Below, piece by piece: positions 42,194-50,105 of a stretch of 64,000 nucleotides of DNA. Position 1 is the stretch's first letter; each line of letters opens with the position of its first letter. The position numbers were made by a program, and so were the translations under genes. A model generated the notes under the pieces. That model searched no databases, was not told the origin of the DNA, and saw only the letters and a list, made by a program, of their open reading frames with translations. The stretch is from Nocardioides sp. AX2bis (GTDB lineage: Bacteria > Actinomycetota > Actinomycetes > Propionibacteriales > Nocardioidaceae): contig NZ_LR733215.1 of assembly GCF_902506435.1 (NCBI RefSeq), positions 62,139-126,138 of the forward strand, in the 5' to 3' direction.

Positions 42194-43150
42194 ATGCCAG
42201 CACAGGTCGTCGCCGAGATCATCCGCTCCGGGTTCGTCGAGGGGCACCACTACGGGTCGCTCGTCGCGCTCGACACCGCCGGTGAGGAGGCGTGGTCGGT
42301 GGGCGACGCCACCGCGCCGATCCTGCCGCGCTCCTGCAACAAGCCGCTCCAGGCGCTCGGCATGGTCCGGGCCGGGCTGGAACTCCCCGAGGAGCTGCTC
42401 GCGCTGACCTGTGCCTCGCACAGCGGCGAGCCGATGCACCAGGACGGCGTGCGACGGATCCTGGCCACCGCCGGGCTCGACGTCGACGCGCTCCAGACCC
42501 CGCTGGACTGGCCGATCGACGACGAGGAGCGCGAGCGTGCCCTGCGCGCGGGCGGGCAGAAGACGTCGTTGGCGATGAACTGCTCGGGCAAGCACGCCGG
42601 GATGCTGGTCACGTGCGCGGTCAACGGGTGGGACCTCGCGACCTACCGCGACCCCCAGCACCCGCTCCAGAAGGCGATCGCCGACACCTTCGCCGAGGCG
42701 ACCGGGGAGGCCGTGGAGGCTGTGGCGATCGACGGGTGCGGCGCCCCCCTGCTCTCCACCTCGCTCACCGGCCTGGCCCGGGCCTTCCGCCGCCTGGCCG
42801 TGGCCGAGGACGGCCCCGAGCGCCGCATCGCCGAGGCGATCCGGCACCACCCGCAGATGGTCTCCGGCACGCGTCGGGACGAGCTGACCCTGCTGCGTGC
42901 GATCCCGGGCGCGATCGGCAAGGCCGGGGCCGAGTCCTGCTACGCCGTGGCCCTGCCCGACGGGCGTGCGTTCGCGCTCAAGACCGACGACGGCGCCGGG
43001 CGCGTACGCCCGGTGCTGATGGCTGCGGCGCTGGAGCGCTCTGGGGTTCTCGACGACGCCGGGGTCGACGCGGACGCCGTGCGGGGCACCGGGGTCGTCA
43101 CGCTTCTTGGGGCCGGCAAGCCGGTTGGGGAGATCCGCGCGACGTTCTGA
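42194..43150 (+). CDS. Asparaginase II-like (ReAV/PF06089) L-asparaginase
   Basis: A 318-residue protein of the Rhizobium etli type II-like asparaginase family. Characteristic motifs include CASHSGEPMHQDGVR, MNCSGKHAGMLVTC and AIDGCGAPLLSTSLTGLARA; the Ser/Lys pairs and zinc-binding Cys residues are conserved. It hydrolyses asparagine to aspartate and ammonia. A TAAGTT box lies 7 bases before ATG 42194, so the mRNA may be leaderless. Two tandem copies of the dispersed repeat follow the stop. Confidence 0.9.
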   Translation: MPAQVVAEIIRSGFVEGHHYGSLVALDTAGEEAWSVGDATAPILPRSCNKPLQALGMVRAGLELPEELLALTCASHSGEPMHQDGVRRILATAGLDVDALQTPLDWPIDDEERERALRAGGQKTSLAMNCSGKHAGMLVTCAVNGWDLATYRDPQHPLQKAIADTFAEATGEAVEAVAIDGCGAPLLSTSLTGLARAFRRLAVAEDGPERRIAEAIRHHPQMVSGTRRDELTLLRAIPGAIGKAGAESCYAVALPDGRAFALKTDDGAGRVRPVLMAAALERSGVLDDAGVDADAVRGTGVVTLLGAGKPVGEIRATF

Positions 43151-43266
43151 GGCGTGAGCTTAGGTCTCGTGACGCTCGCTGCGCTCGCTCCTCGACCACC
43201 GGGGTCTGAGGCGCGAGCTCGGGTCTCGTGACGCTCGCTGCGCTCGCTCCTCGACCACCGGGGCTG
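43149..43266 (+). repeat. Tandem 59-bp duplication of the dispersed repeat
   Basis: Two near-identical 59-bp units (43149-43207 and 43208-43266), each containing GGTCTCGTGACGCTCGCTGC then GCTCGCTCCTCGACCACCGG. They differ at only a few positions and fill the whole gap between the asparaginase and Gmd genes, overlapping the asparaginase stop. Confidence 0.85.
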
Positions 43267-43272
43267 GGCTGA

Positions 43273-44310
43273 TCAGTCCGTCGCCGAGGTGCTCCAACCG
43301 GGGAGGCGAACGTCGTCGACCCAGTGCCGTCCCTCGTGCTCGAGCGCGTCGACGTCGGCGTCGACCATGATCTGCGCCAGCTGCTCCATCCCGACGGAGG
43401 TGCGCCAGCCGAGCTTCTCGGCAGCCTTGGACGGGTCACCGAGCAGCTCCTCGACCTCGGTGGGGCGCAGGTAGCGCTCGTCGAAGCGGACGTGGCGGCG
43501 CCACTCCAGGCCGGCGTGCTCGAAGGCCGCCTCGACGAACTCCTCGACGCTGCGGCCGGTCCCGGTCGCCAGGACGTAGTCGTCGGGCTGGTCCTGCTGG
43601 AGCATCCGCCACATGCCCTCGACGTACTCCGGGGCGTAGCCCCAGTCCCGGACCGGGGTCAGGTCACCGAGGTAGAGGTGGTCCTGGCGCCCGGCCTGGA
43701 TCCGGGCGACGGCCTGGGTGATCTTGCGGGTCACGAAGGTCTCGCCGCGCCGGGGTGACTCGTGGTTGAAGGCGATGCCGTTGACCGCATAAAGCCCGTA
43801 GCCCTCGCGGTAGTTGCGGGTCGTCCAGTGCGCATAGGCCTTGGCGGTGGCCTCGGGGGAGCGGGGGGCGAACAGACTCCGCTCAGTGTGGGGCGGGGTG
43901 CTGTCGCCGAACATGTCGGAGGAGCCCGCCTGGTAGAAGCGGCAGTCGACCTTGCTGTGCCGGATGGCTTCCAACAGGTGCAGCGTGCCCATCGCGACGA
44001 TCTCGGCGGTGAACCGCGGCTGGTCGAAGCTCTCACGGACGTGGGACTGACCGGCCAGGTTGTAGACCTCGTCGGGAGCGATCGACCCGAGCAGGGTGAG
44101 CAGGCGGACCCCGTCGGTCATGTCGCCGTGGTGCAGGAACAGGCGTGCGTCGGGGTCGCGGGCGTCCTGGTAGAGGTGGTCGATCCGGCCGGTGTTGAAG
44201 CTCGAGGCCCGGCGGATGAGGCCGTGGACCTCGTAGCCCTTGGCGAGCAGGAGCTGCGCCAGGTAGGAGCCGTCCTGGCCGGTGACGCCGGTGATCAGTG
44301 CTTTCCTCAC
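43273..44310 (-). CDS. gmd: GDP-mannose 4,6-dehydratase homologue with altered catalytic residues
   Basis: A 345-residue extended SDR. The NADP motif TGVTGQDGSYLAQLLL, VYNLAGQSHVRESF and FNHESPRRGETFVTRKIT are typical of Gmd. Yet the catalytic triad is changed: SSDMFG has Asp (about 132) where SSE(L/M)(Y/F)G has Glu, and RSPEATAK has Glu (about 153) in place of the catalytic Tyr; Lys (about 157) is kept. Gmd normally makes GDP-4-keto-6-deoxymannose for fucose, rhamnose or related sugars. The substitutions cast doubt on normal dehydratase activity. No fucose synthase or reductase gene lies nearby. Confidence 0.85.
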   Translation of the reverse strand: MRKALITGVTGQDGSYLAQLLLAKGYEVHGLIRRASSFNTGRIDHLYQDARDPDARLFLHHGDMTDGVRLLTLLGSIAPDEVYNLAGQSHVRESFDQPRFTAEIVAMGTLHLLEAIRHSKVDCRFYQAGSSDMFGDSTPPHTERSLFAPRSPEATAKAYAHWTTRNYREGYGLYAVNGIAFNHESPRRGETFVTRKITQAVARIQAGRQDHLYLGDLTPVRDWGYAPEYVEGMWRMLQQDQPDDYVLATGTGRSVEEFVEAAFEHAGLEWRRHVRFDERYLRPTEVEELLGDPSKAAEKLGWRTSVGMEQLAQIMVDADVDALEHEGRHWVDDVRLPGWSTSATD

Positions 44311-44421
44311 GGCGCGATGGTCGCACCTGAAGGGGTGGCTCGCTATTCCGCCTCGGCAGTGTGTACGACGTCACGCTTGCAGAGTTTGCAATCTGCTAGC
44401 AAGAGCAAGCACTATGGACGC

Positions 44422-44829
44422 ATGGCAAAAGGAAAGGTCGGGCACACCGTGGCCGGTCTCGGTGAGTACCTCAAGGAGCAGCGTCTCGACTCGAGGCTCT
44501 CGCTCCGCCAGCTCGCCGAGATGACCGGGGTGTCCAACCCCTACCTCAGCCAGATTGAGCGCGGCCTCCGGCGGCCCTCGGCCCAGGTGCTCCAGCAGCT
44601 CTCCAAGGCGCTCCGCGTCTCGGCGGACCAGTTGTACGCCCGGGCCGGCATCGTCGGGCTCGACGACTCCACCGGGGTCACCGTCGAGAACGCCGTGCTC
44701 AACGATCCCCTGCTCACCGAGCGGCAGAAGCAGTCGCTGCTCGACGTGTACTCCTCGTTCCTGGCGCTCAACGCCCAGGCCGAGCTCGAACCCCACGACT
44801 CCCAGCCTGGCGCTGGGGCCAACCGATGA
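44422..44829 (+). CDS. XRE-family regulator upstream of hbhA (Rv0474-like)
   Basis: A 135-residue protein with an N-terminal helix-turn-helix (LSLRQLAEMTGVSNPYLSQI, ERGLRRPSAQVLQQLSKAL) and a helical C-terminal tail. The arrangement regulator, HbhA-like protein, DUF2516 membrane protein is the same as Rv0474-Rv0475-Rv0476 in mycobacteria, so it likely controls this locus. ATG 44422 is used. The upstream region has TTGCA/TTGCAA-type half sites (44383-44410) that could be its operator. Confidence 0.88.
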   Translation: MAKGKVGHTVAGLGEYLKEQRLDSRLSLRQLAEMTGVSNPYLSQIERGLRRPSAQVLQQLSKALRVSADQLYARAGIVGLDDSTGVTVENAVLNDPLLTERQKQSLLDVYSSFLALNAQAELEPHDSQPGAGANR

Positions 44830-44840
44830 AGGAGATGGAC

Positions 44841-45545
44841 ATGGCCACCGCCAAGTTCGACATCAAGAAGATCGAGATCCCCGCCGAGGTGACCCGCCCG
44901 CTCTACGCCGGCGTGGGCGCCACCGACCTCGCCGTCGAGTACGTCCGCACCACCGTGGCCGACGTGCAGAAGCGCGTCAGCAACGTGCAGCAGCGGGTGA
45001 ACGACGTCCAGAAGTCGGTCAAGAACATCGAGCTGGCCCCCAAGGCGCTGCGCGGCAAGGTCACCACGACCCTCGACGAGACGGCCACGACCGTCACCGA
45101 CACCTACGTCGGCCTGGCCGAGCGCGGCGAGGACCTCGTCGTCCGCATCCGCAAGCAGGAGTCGACCCAGCAGGCGGCCAAGAACGCCGGCACGGCCAAG
45201 GCCAAGGCCAAGACCGTGAAGACCCAGGCCACCAAGGCGGCTGACAAGACCACGGCCACGGCCAAGCGCCAGGGCACCGCGGCCGCGAGGACCGCCAAGG
45301 CCAACGCCGACTCCGCCGCCGCGTCGGTCGAGTCCAACGCCAAGGCCGCGACCACCACAGTCAAGAAGAGCGCCGACTCCACCGCCAAGACCACGAAGTC
45401 GGCGGCGAAGAAGACCACCAGCACCGCCAAGAAGACGTCGGCCCCGGCGCGCAGCAGCGCCAAGGGCGCGGCCACCGCGGCCACTAAGACGGCCGAGAGC
45501 ACCACCCAGGCCGTCACCGAGGCCGCCAAGAAGGTCGGCGACTGA
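44841..45545 (+). CDS. hbhA: Heparin-binding haemagglutinin-like protein (HbhA family)
   Basis: A 234-residue protein. The N-terminal half is predicted coiled coil (VEYVRTTVADVQKRVSNVQQ, RVNDVQKSVKNIELAPKALR) and the C-terminal half is a Lys/Ala/Thr-rich tail (many AKKT and TAK repeats), as in mycobacterial HbhA, which binds sulfated glycans and lipid bodies. Here the tail is long and histone-like. ATG 44841 is chosen because AAGGAG lies 6 bases upstream; ATG 44826 overlaps the upstream stop. A strong terminator follows. An adhesin role in this probably non-pathogenic organism is not implied. Confidence 0.85.
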   Translation: MATAKFDIKKIEIPAEVTRPLYAGVGATDLAVEYVRTTVADVQKRVSNVQQRVNDVQKSVKNIELAPKALRGKVTTTLDETATTVTDTYVGLAERGEDLVVRIRKQESTQQAAKNAGTAKAKAKTVKTQATKAADKTTATAKRQGTAAARTAKANADSAAASVESNAKAATTTVKKSADSTAKTTKSAAKKTTSTAKKTSAPARSSAKGAATAATKTAESTTQAVTEAAKKVGD

Positions 45546-45587
45546 TCCTCGCCCCTGGCCGGCGCTGACAGCCGGCCGCTGATCCAT

Positions 45588-45622
45588 CGAGAACCCCGGA
45601 CCGCAGTGGTCCGGGGTTCTCG
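45588..45622. terminator. Perfect 15-bp stem hairpin after hbhA
   Basis: Stem 45588-45602 with 45608-45622, loop GCAGT. The two sides are CGAGAACCCCGGACC and its exact complement. It separates hbhA from the DUF2516 gene. Confidence 0.8.
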
Positions 45623-45653
45623 TCGTCGGAGGCCTGGGTAGGCTCGGCACATC

Positions 45654-45932
45654 ATGGAGATCTTCGCGATTCAGGGTTACGTCGACCTGGTGGTGTTCGT
45701 CGTCCTGCTGGCGGTGAAGCTCTTCGCCTTCATCAACTCGTTGCTCTGGTCGGCGGAGTCCTACGAGGCCGCCGGCAAGCTGACCAAGCCGGCGTGGACG
45801 ATCATCCTGGGCATCGGGGTGCTGCTGCAGTTCATCGGGATCCTCTTCATCCTCAGCATCGCGTTCACGATCGCGGCGTTCGTCTACCTGGCGGACGTGC
45901 GGCCGGCGCTCGCTGGGTTGCGTCGTCGCTGA
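45654..45932 (+). CDS. DUF2516 membrane protein (Rv0476-like)
   Basis: A 92-residue protein with two or three hydrophobic segments (GYVDLVVFVVLLAVKLFAFI, WTIILGIGVLLQFIGILFIL and IAFTIAAFVYLADVRPALAG). It matches the small DUF2516 family that follows hbhA in mycobacteria. Its function is unknown. It begins 108 bases after hbhA, across the terminator, so it may have its own promoter. Confidence 0.85.
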   Translation: MEIFAIQGYVDLVVFVVLLAVKLFAFINSLLWSAESYEAAGKLTKPAWTIILGIGVLLQFIGILFILSIAFTIAAFVYLADVRPALAGLRRR

Positions 45933-46030
45933 CGCTTCCCGTTCACGGGGTTCTGGTCTAAACCACTGACTCCGGACCGAGGCCGGGATACGCTCGGGCG
46001 GTCCGTGGCATGCGCTCAGATGGGGAATCC

Positions 46031-47476
46031 GTGGAACTCAAGGACTACTGGCTGACCATCCGGCGTCGGTGGGTCGTCGTGCTGCTCACCTTCCTGATCG
46101 TGCTGGGCGCCGCCACCGCCTACACGGCGCTCAGCACTCGGCTCTACGCCTCGAACGTCAAGCTGTACGTCGCCACGCAGACCCCGGACGTCGCCACCGC
46201 CGCATCGGCAGGACAGTTCGCCTCGCAGCAGATGGCGTCCTACGCCGAGATCGCCGGTTACACCAGCACGGCGCAAGCGGTCAGCGACGTCACCGGGGGG
46301 TCACTCCCTGCCGAGGATCTTGCGGAGCAGGTGGAGACCGCCGTCTCGCCTGACACCGTCAACCTGACCATCACGGTGACGGACACGGATCCGGTCGAGG
46401 CCCAGGCGTTGGCGGCGGCCTACGGCACCGTGGTCAGCGACCGCATCGAGGGTTTCAACACGCCGACTGAGCGGACGACTTCCTTCGTGACGGTGTCGGT
46501 CGCGGATGCAGCCGAGGTCGACACGGTGCCCGTCAGCCCTCAGCCACTGCGCAACCTCGGCCTGGGTGCCGTGATCGGGTTGCTGCTCGGCATCGGGATC
46601 GCCGTCATGCGGGACCTGCTGGACACCTCCGTGTCGTCCGCCGAGGACGTGCAGCAGGTCACTGACGCGCCGATCCTCGGCCACATCATCAGTGACGGGG
46701 CCGCTGCGAGGAAAGAGCCTCAGGCGGCCCTGCGAGAGCCGACGCCGTGGTCGGAGGCATTCCGAGTGCTGCGCACCAACATGCAGTTCGTCGAGGTCGA
46801 CCACGACAAGCGGATGTTCGTGGTGTCCAGTCCGCTGCCGGGTGAGGGAAAGTCGACCACCACGGTCAACCTTGCCGTGACGCTGGCCATGGCGGGGCAG
46901 AAGGTCGCACTCGTCGACTGCGACCTGCGTCGCCCGATGTTGGCCACCCGACTCGACGTCGACGGAGGCGTAGGGACGACCAGCGTCCTCATCGGCCAGG
47001 TCAAGCTGGACGACGCGCTTCAGACCCTCGACGACTCCGGCGTTCAGGTGCTGGCCAGCGGTCCGATCCCGCCGAACCCGTCCGAGCTCCTGCAGTCCCA
47101 GGCGATGGGCGAGCTGATCGCTGACCTGCGCGAGCGGTTCGACGTCGTGCTCCTTGACGCGCCACCGTTGCTGCCGGTGACGGACTCGGCCATCCTCGCG
47201 ACGCAGGTCGACGGGTTGCTCCTGGTGACCCGCCACGGCAAGACGACCCGAGACCAGCTCGACCACGCGCTCGAACGCGTGTCGGCCGTCGGTGGCAAGG
47301 TCGTAGGAGTCGTGATCAACATGGCCCCGTCCAAGACTGCCGGCCGCTCGTACGGATATGGGTACGGATACGGGCCGCTGGAGCCTGGTCACGAGCCGTC
47401 TCGGCGGGAGGCTCGCAAAGAGCGGAAGACGGCCGCGCGGGCTGCCTCGTCACGCGGGAAGCGGACGAAGGTCTGA
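46031..47476 (+). CDS. Wzz-type chain-length determinant fused to a BY-kinase
   Basis: A 481-residue membrane protein. The N-terminal Wzz domain has two transmembrane helices (about 18-40 and 170-192). The cytoplasmic bacterial tyrosine kinase domain has Walker A SSPLPGEGKST (about 267-276), A-prime VALVDCDLRRP and Walker B VVLLDAPPLLP (about 372). A C-terminal Tyr cluster (YGYGYGYG, about 440) is the likely autophosphorylation site. Such proteins control polymer length and export of capsule or exopolysaccharide. GTG 46031 is preferred; ATG 46010 adds seven residues. Confidence 0.9.
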   Translation: MELKDYWLTIRRRWVVVLLTFLIVLGAATAYTALSTRLYASNVKLYVATQTPDVATAASAGQFASQQMASYAEIAGYTSTAQAVSDVTGGSLPAEDLAEQVETAVSPDTVNLTITVTDTDPVEAQALAAAYGTVVSDRIEGFNTPTERTTSFVTVSVADAAEVDTVPVSPQPLRNLGLGAVIGLLLGIGIAVMRDLLDTSVSSAEDVQQVTDAPILGHIISDGAAARKEPQAALREPTPWSEAFRVLRTNMQFVEVDHDKRMFVVSSPLPGEGKSTTTVNLAVTLAMAGQKVALVDCDLRRPMLATRLDVDGGVGTTSVLIGQVKLDDALQTLDDSGVQVLASGPIPPNPSELLQSQAMGELIADLRERFDVVLLDAPPLLPVTDSAILATQVDGLLLVTRHGKTTRDQLDHALERVSAVGGKVVGVVINMAPSKTAGRSYGYGYGYGPLEPGHEPSRREARKERKTAARAASSRGKRTKV

Positions 47477-47668
47477 GAGCCTCGGTCGACGCCCTCGCGC
47501 GGGAGCTGGAGGCGGGAGCGCGCGTCCATCCCATGGTGCGAGTGGTGGACGACCGATCTGACCCGTGACGTGGCAAGCCGCCGAGATGACACGCGCCCGT
47601 GGAACGGAGCCGCGCCGCAACGGATGCGGTGCTCGTGTCGGGCACGATGCCACACGCCCTCGGCAGTG

Positions 47669-49111
47669 TCAGTAGGCGCCGCGGGAACCCAGCACGGCGC
47701 TCGCCGTACGCGCCAGGATCGAGACGTCCTGGAGCATGGACCAGTTGTCGACGTAGTAGAGGTCCAGCCGGATCGCCTCCTCCAGGGTCAGGTCACTACG
47801 GCCGGAGACCTGCCACAGGCCGGTCATTCCCGGGCGCACGTGGAGACGGCGACTCATCGCATGGTCGTAGAGAGCGACTTCCTGCGCGACCTGGGGGCGG
47901 GGGCCGACCAGGCTCATGTCACCGCGAAGCACGTTGAAGAGCTGGGGGACCTCGTCGATGGAGAACCGCCGGAGCCAACGACCGGGCCGGGTGATGCGGG
48001 GGTCGTCCTTGACCTTGAACAACAGGGCGCTGGCGCCGGACGCCGACTTCATGGCTTCGATGCGATCGGCTGCATCGGGGACCATGGTCCGGAACTTCAG
48101 GCAGGGGAACTCGACACCGTGACGCCCGATCCGGGGGTGGGAGAACAGCAGCGGCCCGCCGTCGTGCAGTCGTATGCGCAGGGCCACGAACATCAGCAGC
48201 GGGCTGAAGGTCACGATGAGTCCGAGACTCCCGACGATGTCGAACAGCCGCTTCCCCCATCGCGAGGCGTCTGACCAGGTGGGCGGGTCGACGTGGATGA
48301 GAGGAAGGCCGCCGACCGGGCGGATGTCGACGCGATCACTCGAGATGTCGGTGACGCTCGGAGCGACCACGACGCCGATCTGCTGCTGCTCCAGGGTCCA
48401 GAACATGTTCCGCATCACCGAGGCAGAACCCGCCGAGCCGCCGGCGAAGAAGATCGTGTCGGCACCCACCGCAAGGGCCGTGCCGGGCGCGTCAGTGGTC
48501 CTGCCGAGGATGGGCAAGCCCGTTCCGGTCTCCTCGGCGACGTCCCATTCCGGTGTCAGGGCCCCGACGACCTCGTATCCCAGCCAGCGTTCGCGACCGA
48601 GGACGCGGGCGATGTCGTCGACGTGGGACCGAGTGCCCGCGATGAGTACGCGCCGGGTCAGTGCGCCACGACGCCGAGCAGCGTGCAGCACTCGGCGCAC
48701 GAGGAACCGACCGAGAAGCAGCAGGGGGATCCCGATGGCGTAGGCCAGGACGAAGAATCCTCGAGACAGCGGGTACTGGGCGACGTAGCAGCCGACGGCG
48801 GTCAGACCACAGGCGACCAGACCGCCGTTCAGCACCCGCTTGAACTCATCGGTGCCCGCTCCATACACCTCCTGGCGGTATCCGCCGAGAACGGCGATCG
48901 CCGCTACCCAGCCCACGAGCATGGCGGGGCCGACCATGCCGACCGACTCGCGGACCGCCCCGTTCGTCGCGCCGAGCAGGTCGATCGTCTCCCGCCCGAG
49001 GACGGCGACCACGCCGGCAGCTCCGATGAGTGCCGCATCCAGGAGGAGCAGGGCGAGCGGGAGCAGCGCGAGCGTTCGGCGGGTGTCCCTGCGTGCGGCG
49101 AGCTGCGTCAT
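47669..49111 (-). CDS. Polyprenyl-phosphate sugar transferase (WbaP/exopolysaccharide type), copy 1
   Basis: A 480-residue initiating glycosyltransferase. Several N-terminal transmembrane helices and a CoA-binding-like loop precede the bacterial sugar-transferase domain: GGPLLFSHPRIGRHGVEF, CLKFRTMVPDA, DDPRITRPGRWLRRFSIDE, RGDMSLVGPRP, RPGMTGLWQVSGRS. It transfers a sugar-1-phosphate from a nucleotide sugar to undecaprenyl phosphate, the first step of polysaccharide assembly. The start is uncertain (ATG 49111, or GTG codons further upstream near 49,130). Gap 47,477-47,668 holds no convincing gene. Confidence 0.9.
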   Translation of the reverse strand: MTQLAARRDTRRTLALLPLALLLLDAALIGAAGVVAVLGRETIDLLGATNGAVRESVGMVGPAMLVGWVAAIAVLGGYRQEVYGAGTDEFKRVLNGGLVACGLTAVGCYVAQYPLSRGFFVLAYAIGIPLLLLGRFLVRRVLHAARRRGALTRRVLIAGTRSHVDDIARVLGRERWLGYEVVGALTPEWDVAEETGTGLPILGRTTDAPGTALAVGADTIFFAGGSAGSASVMRNMFWTLEQQQIGVVVAPSVTDISSDRVDIRPVGGLPLIHVDPPTWSDASRWGKRLFDIVGSLGLIVTFSPLLMFVALRIRLHDGGPLLFSHPRIGRHGVEFPCLKFRTMVPDAADRIEAMKSASGASALLFKVKDDPRITRPGRWLRRFSIDEVPQLFNVLRGDMSLVGPRPQVAQEVALYDHAMSRRLHVRPGMTGLWQVSGRSDLTLEEAIRLDLYYVDNWSMLQDVSILARTASAVLGSRGAY

Positions 49112-49388
49112 CGTTGGTTCCGAGACCACCGTCACGACGTCGTTCCTCTCGGTCGTCCCTGCGGTGCGCGCCTGGACTTGCGCACGACGTCCCGGTCGAT
49201 CGGGGCCGCGTGCTGACAAGGGATGTGAAGTGCCTGATGCTAATCGGGGCGGCCGGTCGCTGACCCTGATATCGAAGGATTAGGCCTTAATCGGGTTGAT
49301 GAGAAGCAACGACTGCCGCACACCTCGTGCGGGAGTGGACTCGCACCTAGGCTTCGTGCGACCGCATGACCTGTGGAAGGTTGCACCC

Positions 49389-49880
49389 ATGCTCAGACTG
49401 ACGTCTCCTCGAATGCCGGCTGCTGCGCCCGCCGTCCTGCTTGTCTTCATGGCCTCGATGACCACGGCGTGCAGCGGCGACGCCGATCCAGGAGAGCAGC
49501 CCGACCCGTCGCAGTCCTCCATCCCGGCGAACGCAGGGGAGGCGCCCCTGGAGCTCGAGGCCGATGGCCTCCCGTTGGACTTCCCCCGGGAGACCGTGTC
49601 GATCGTCGATGGAGATGTGGTGTCGGTCAGCGAGCCCAACGGTGACAGTGACGCCTACACGCTGGTCGTGACGGTGGACGCAGCACCCGCCGACGCGGTG
49701 ATGCAGGCGGTGAACCTGCTGGAGGAAGACGGGTGGGTCTCCCGGACGGAGCTGTCGGGCGAGCCCCCGGTGCCGCAGGTTCTCACCCTCGCGGACGCCG
49801 ACGCAGATCGCGTCATCATCACGAATGCGGCGCAGGACGGGACGACCAACGTGACCTACTCGGTGATGGTGACCGACTGA
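49389..49880 (+). CDS. Small lipoprotein of unknown function
   Basis: A 163-residue product. The signal peptide ends with lipobox MTTAC, then an acidic Asp/Glu/Pro linker and a compact beta-rich domain (DAYTLVVTVDAAPADAVMQA, VLTLADADADRVIITNAAQD). It is likely attached to the outer face of the membrane. GGAAGG lies 9 bases before ATG 49389. The gene is in the middle of the polysaccharide cluster, divergent from sugar transferase 1 across an AT-richer spacer (49,220-49,388). Confidence 0.75.
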   Translation: MLRLTSPRMPAAAPAVLLVFMASMTTACSGDADPGEQPDPSQSSIPANAGEAPLELEADGLPLDFPRETVSIVDGDVVSVSEPNGDSDAYTLVVTVDAAPADAVMQAVNLLEEDGWVSRTELSGEPPVPQVLTLADADADRVIITNAAQDGTTNVTYSVMVTD

Positions 49881-49885
49881 ATCGA

Positions 49886-50083
49886 GTGTCGATCGCAGCT
49901 GTCGCCCTTGCCGCTACTGCGATCGCGACGGCCCTCCTGGCTGGTCACCGGGTCTGGGCCGGACAGAACATCATCGACCTCGGTGGGTCCCACGGTGTCA
50001 ACCTGGGGGACGTCCCGGTGGTTCTTGTCTGGGCGACCGTGGTCACCGGTTGCGCCGTCGCATGGCGCAGGTCCAACCTCTAG
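49886..50083 (+). CDS. Two-helix microprotein with LGD-P motif
   Basis: A 65-residue protein from GTG 49886, five bases after the lipoprotein stop and so probably co-translated. Two hydrophobic helices (IAAVALAATAIATALLAG and VPVVLVWATVVTGCAVAW) flank an external loop DLGGSHGVNLGDVPVV. The same architecture and loop occur in the product at 62,676 (GIGSRGLHLGDLPIVGTW). I do not recognise a named family. Confidence 0.65.
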   Translation: MSIAAVALAATAIATALLAGHRVWAGQNIIDLGGSHGVNLGDVPVVLVWATVVTGCAVAWRRSNL

Positions 50084-50105
50084 GCCCGCCCAGTTCTGCG
50101 GATCC

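Noticed and set aside
47477..47668. Coding remnant after the BY-kinase gene
   Set aside because: A short natural-looking stretch (LRASVDALARELEAGARV) exists but has no start codon with a ribosome site and stops after about 40 codons.
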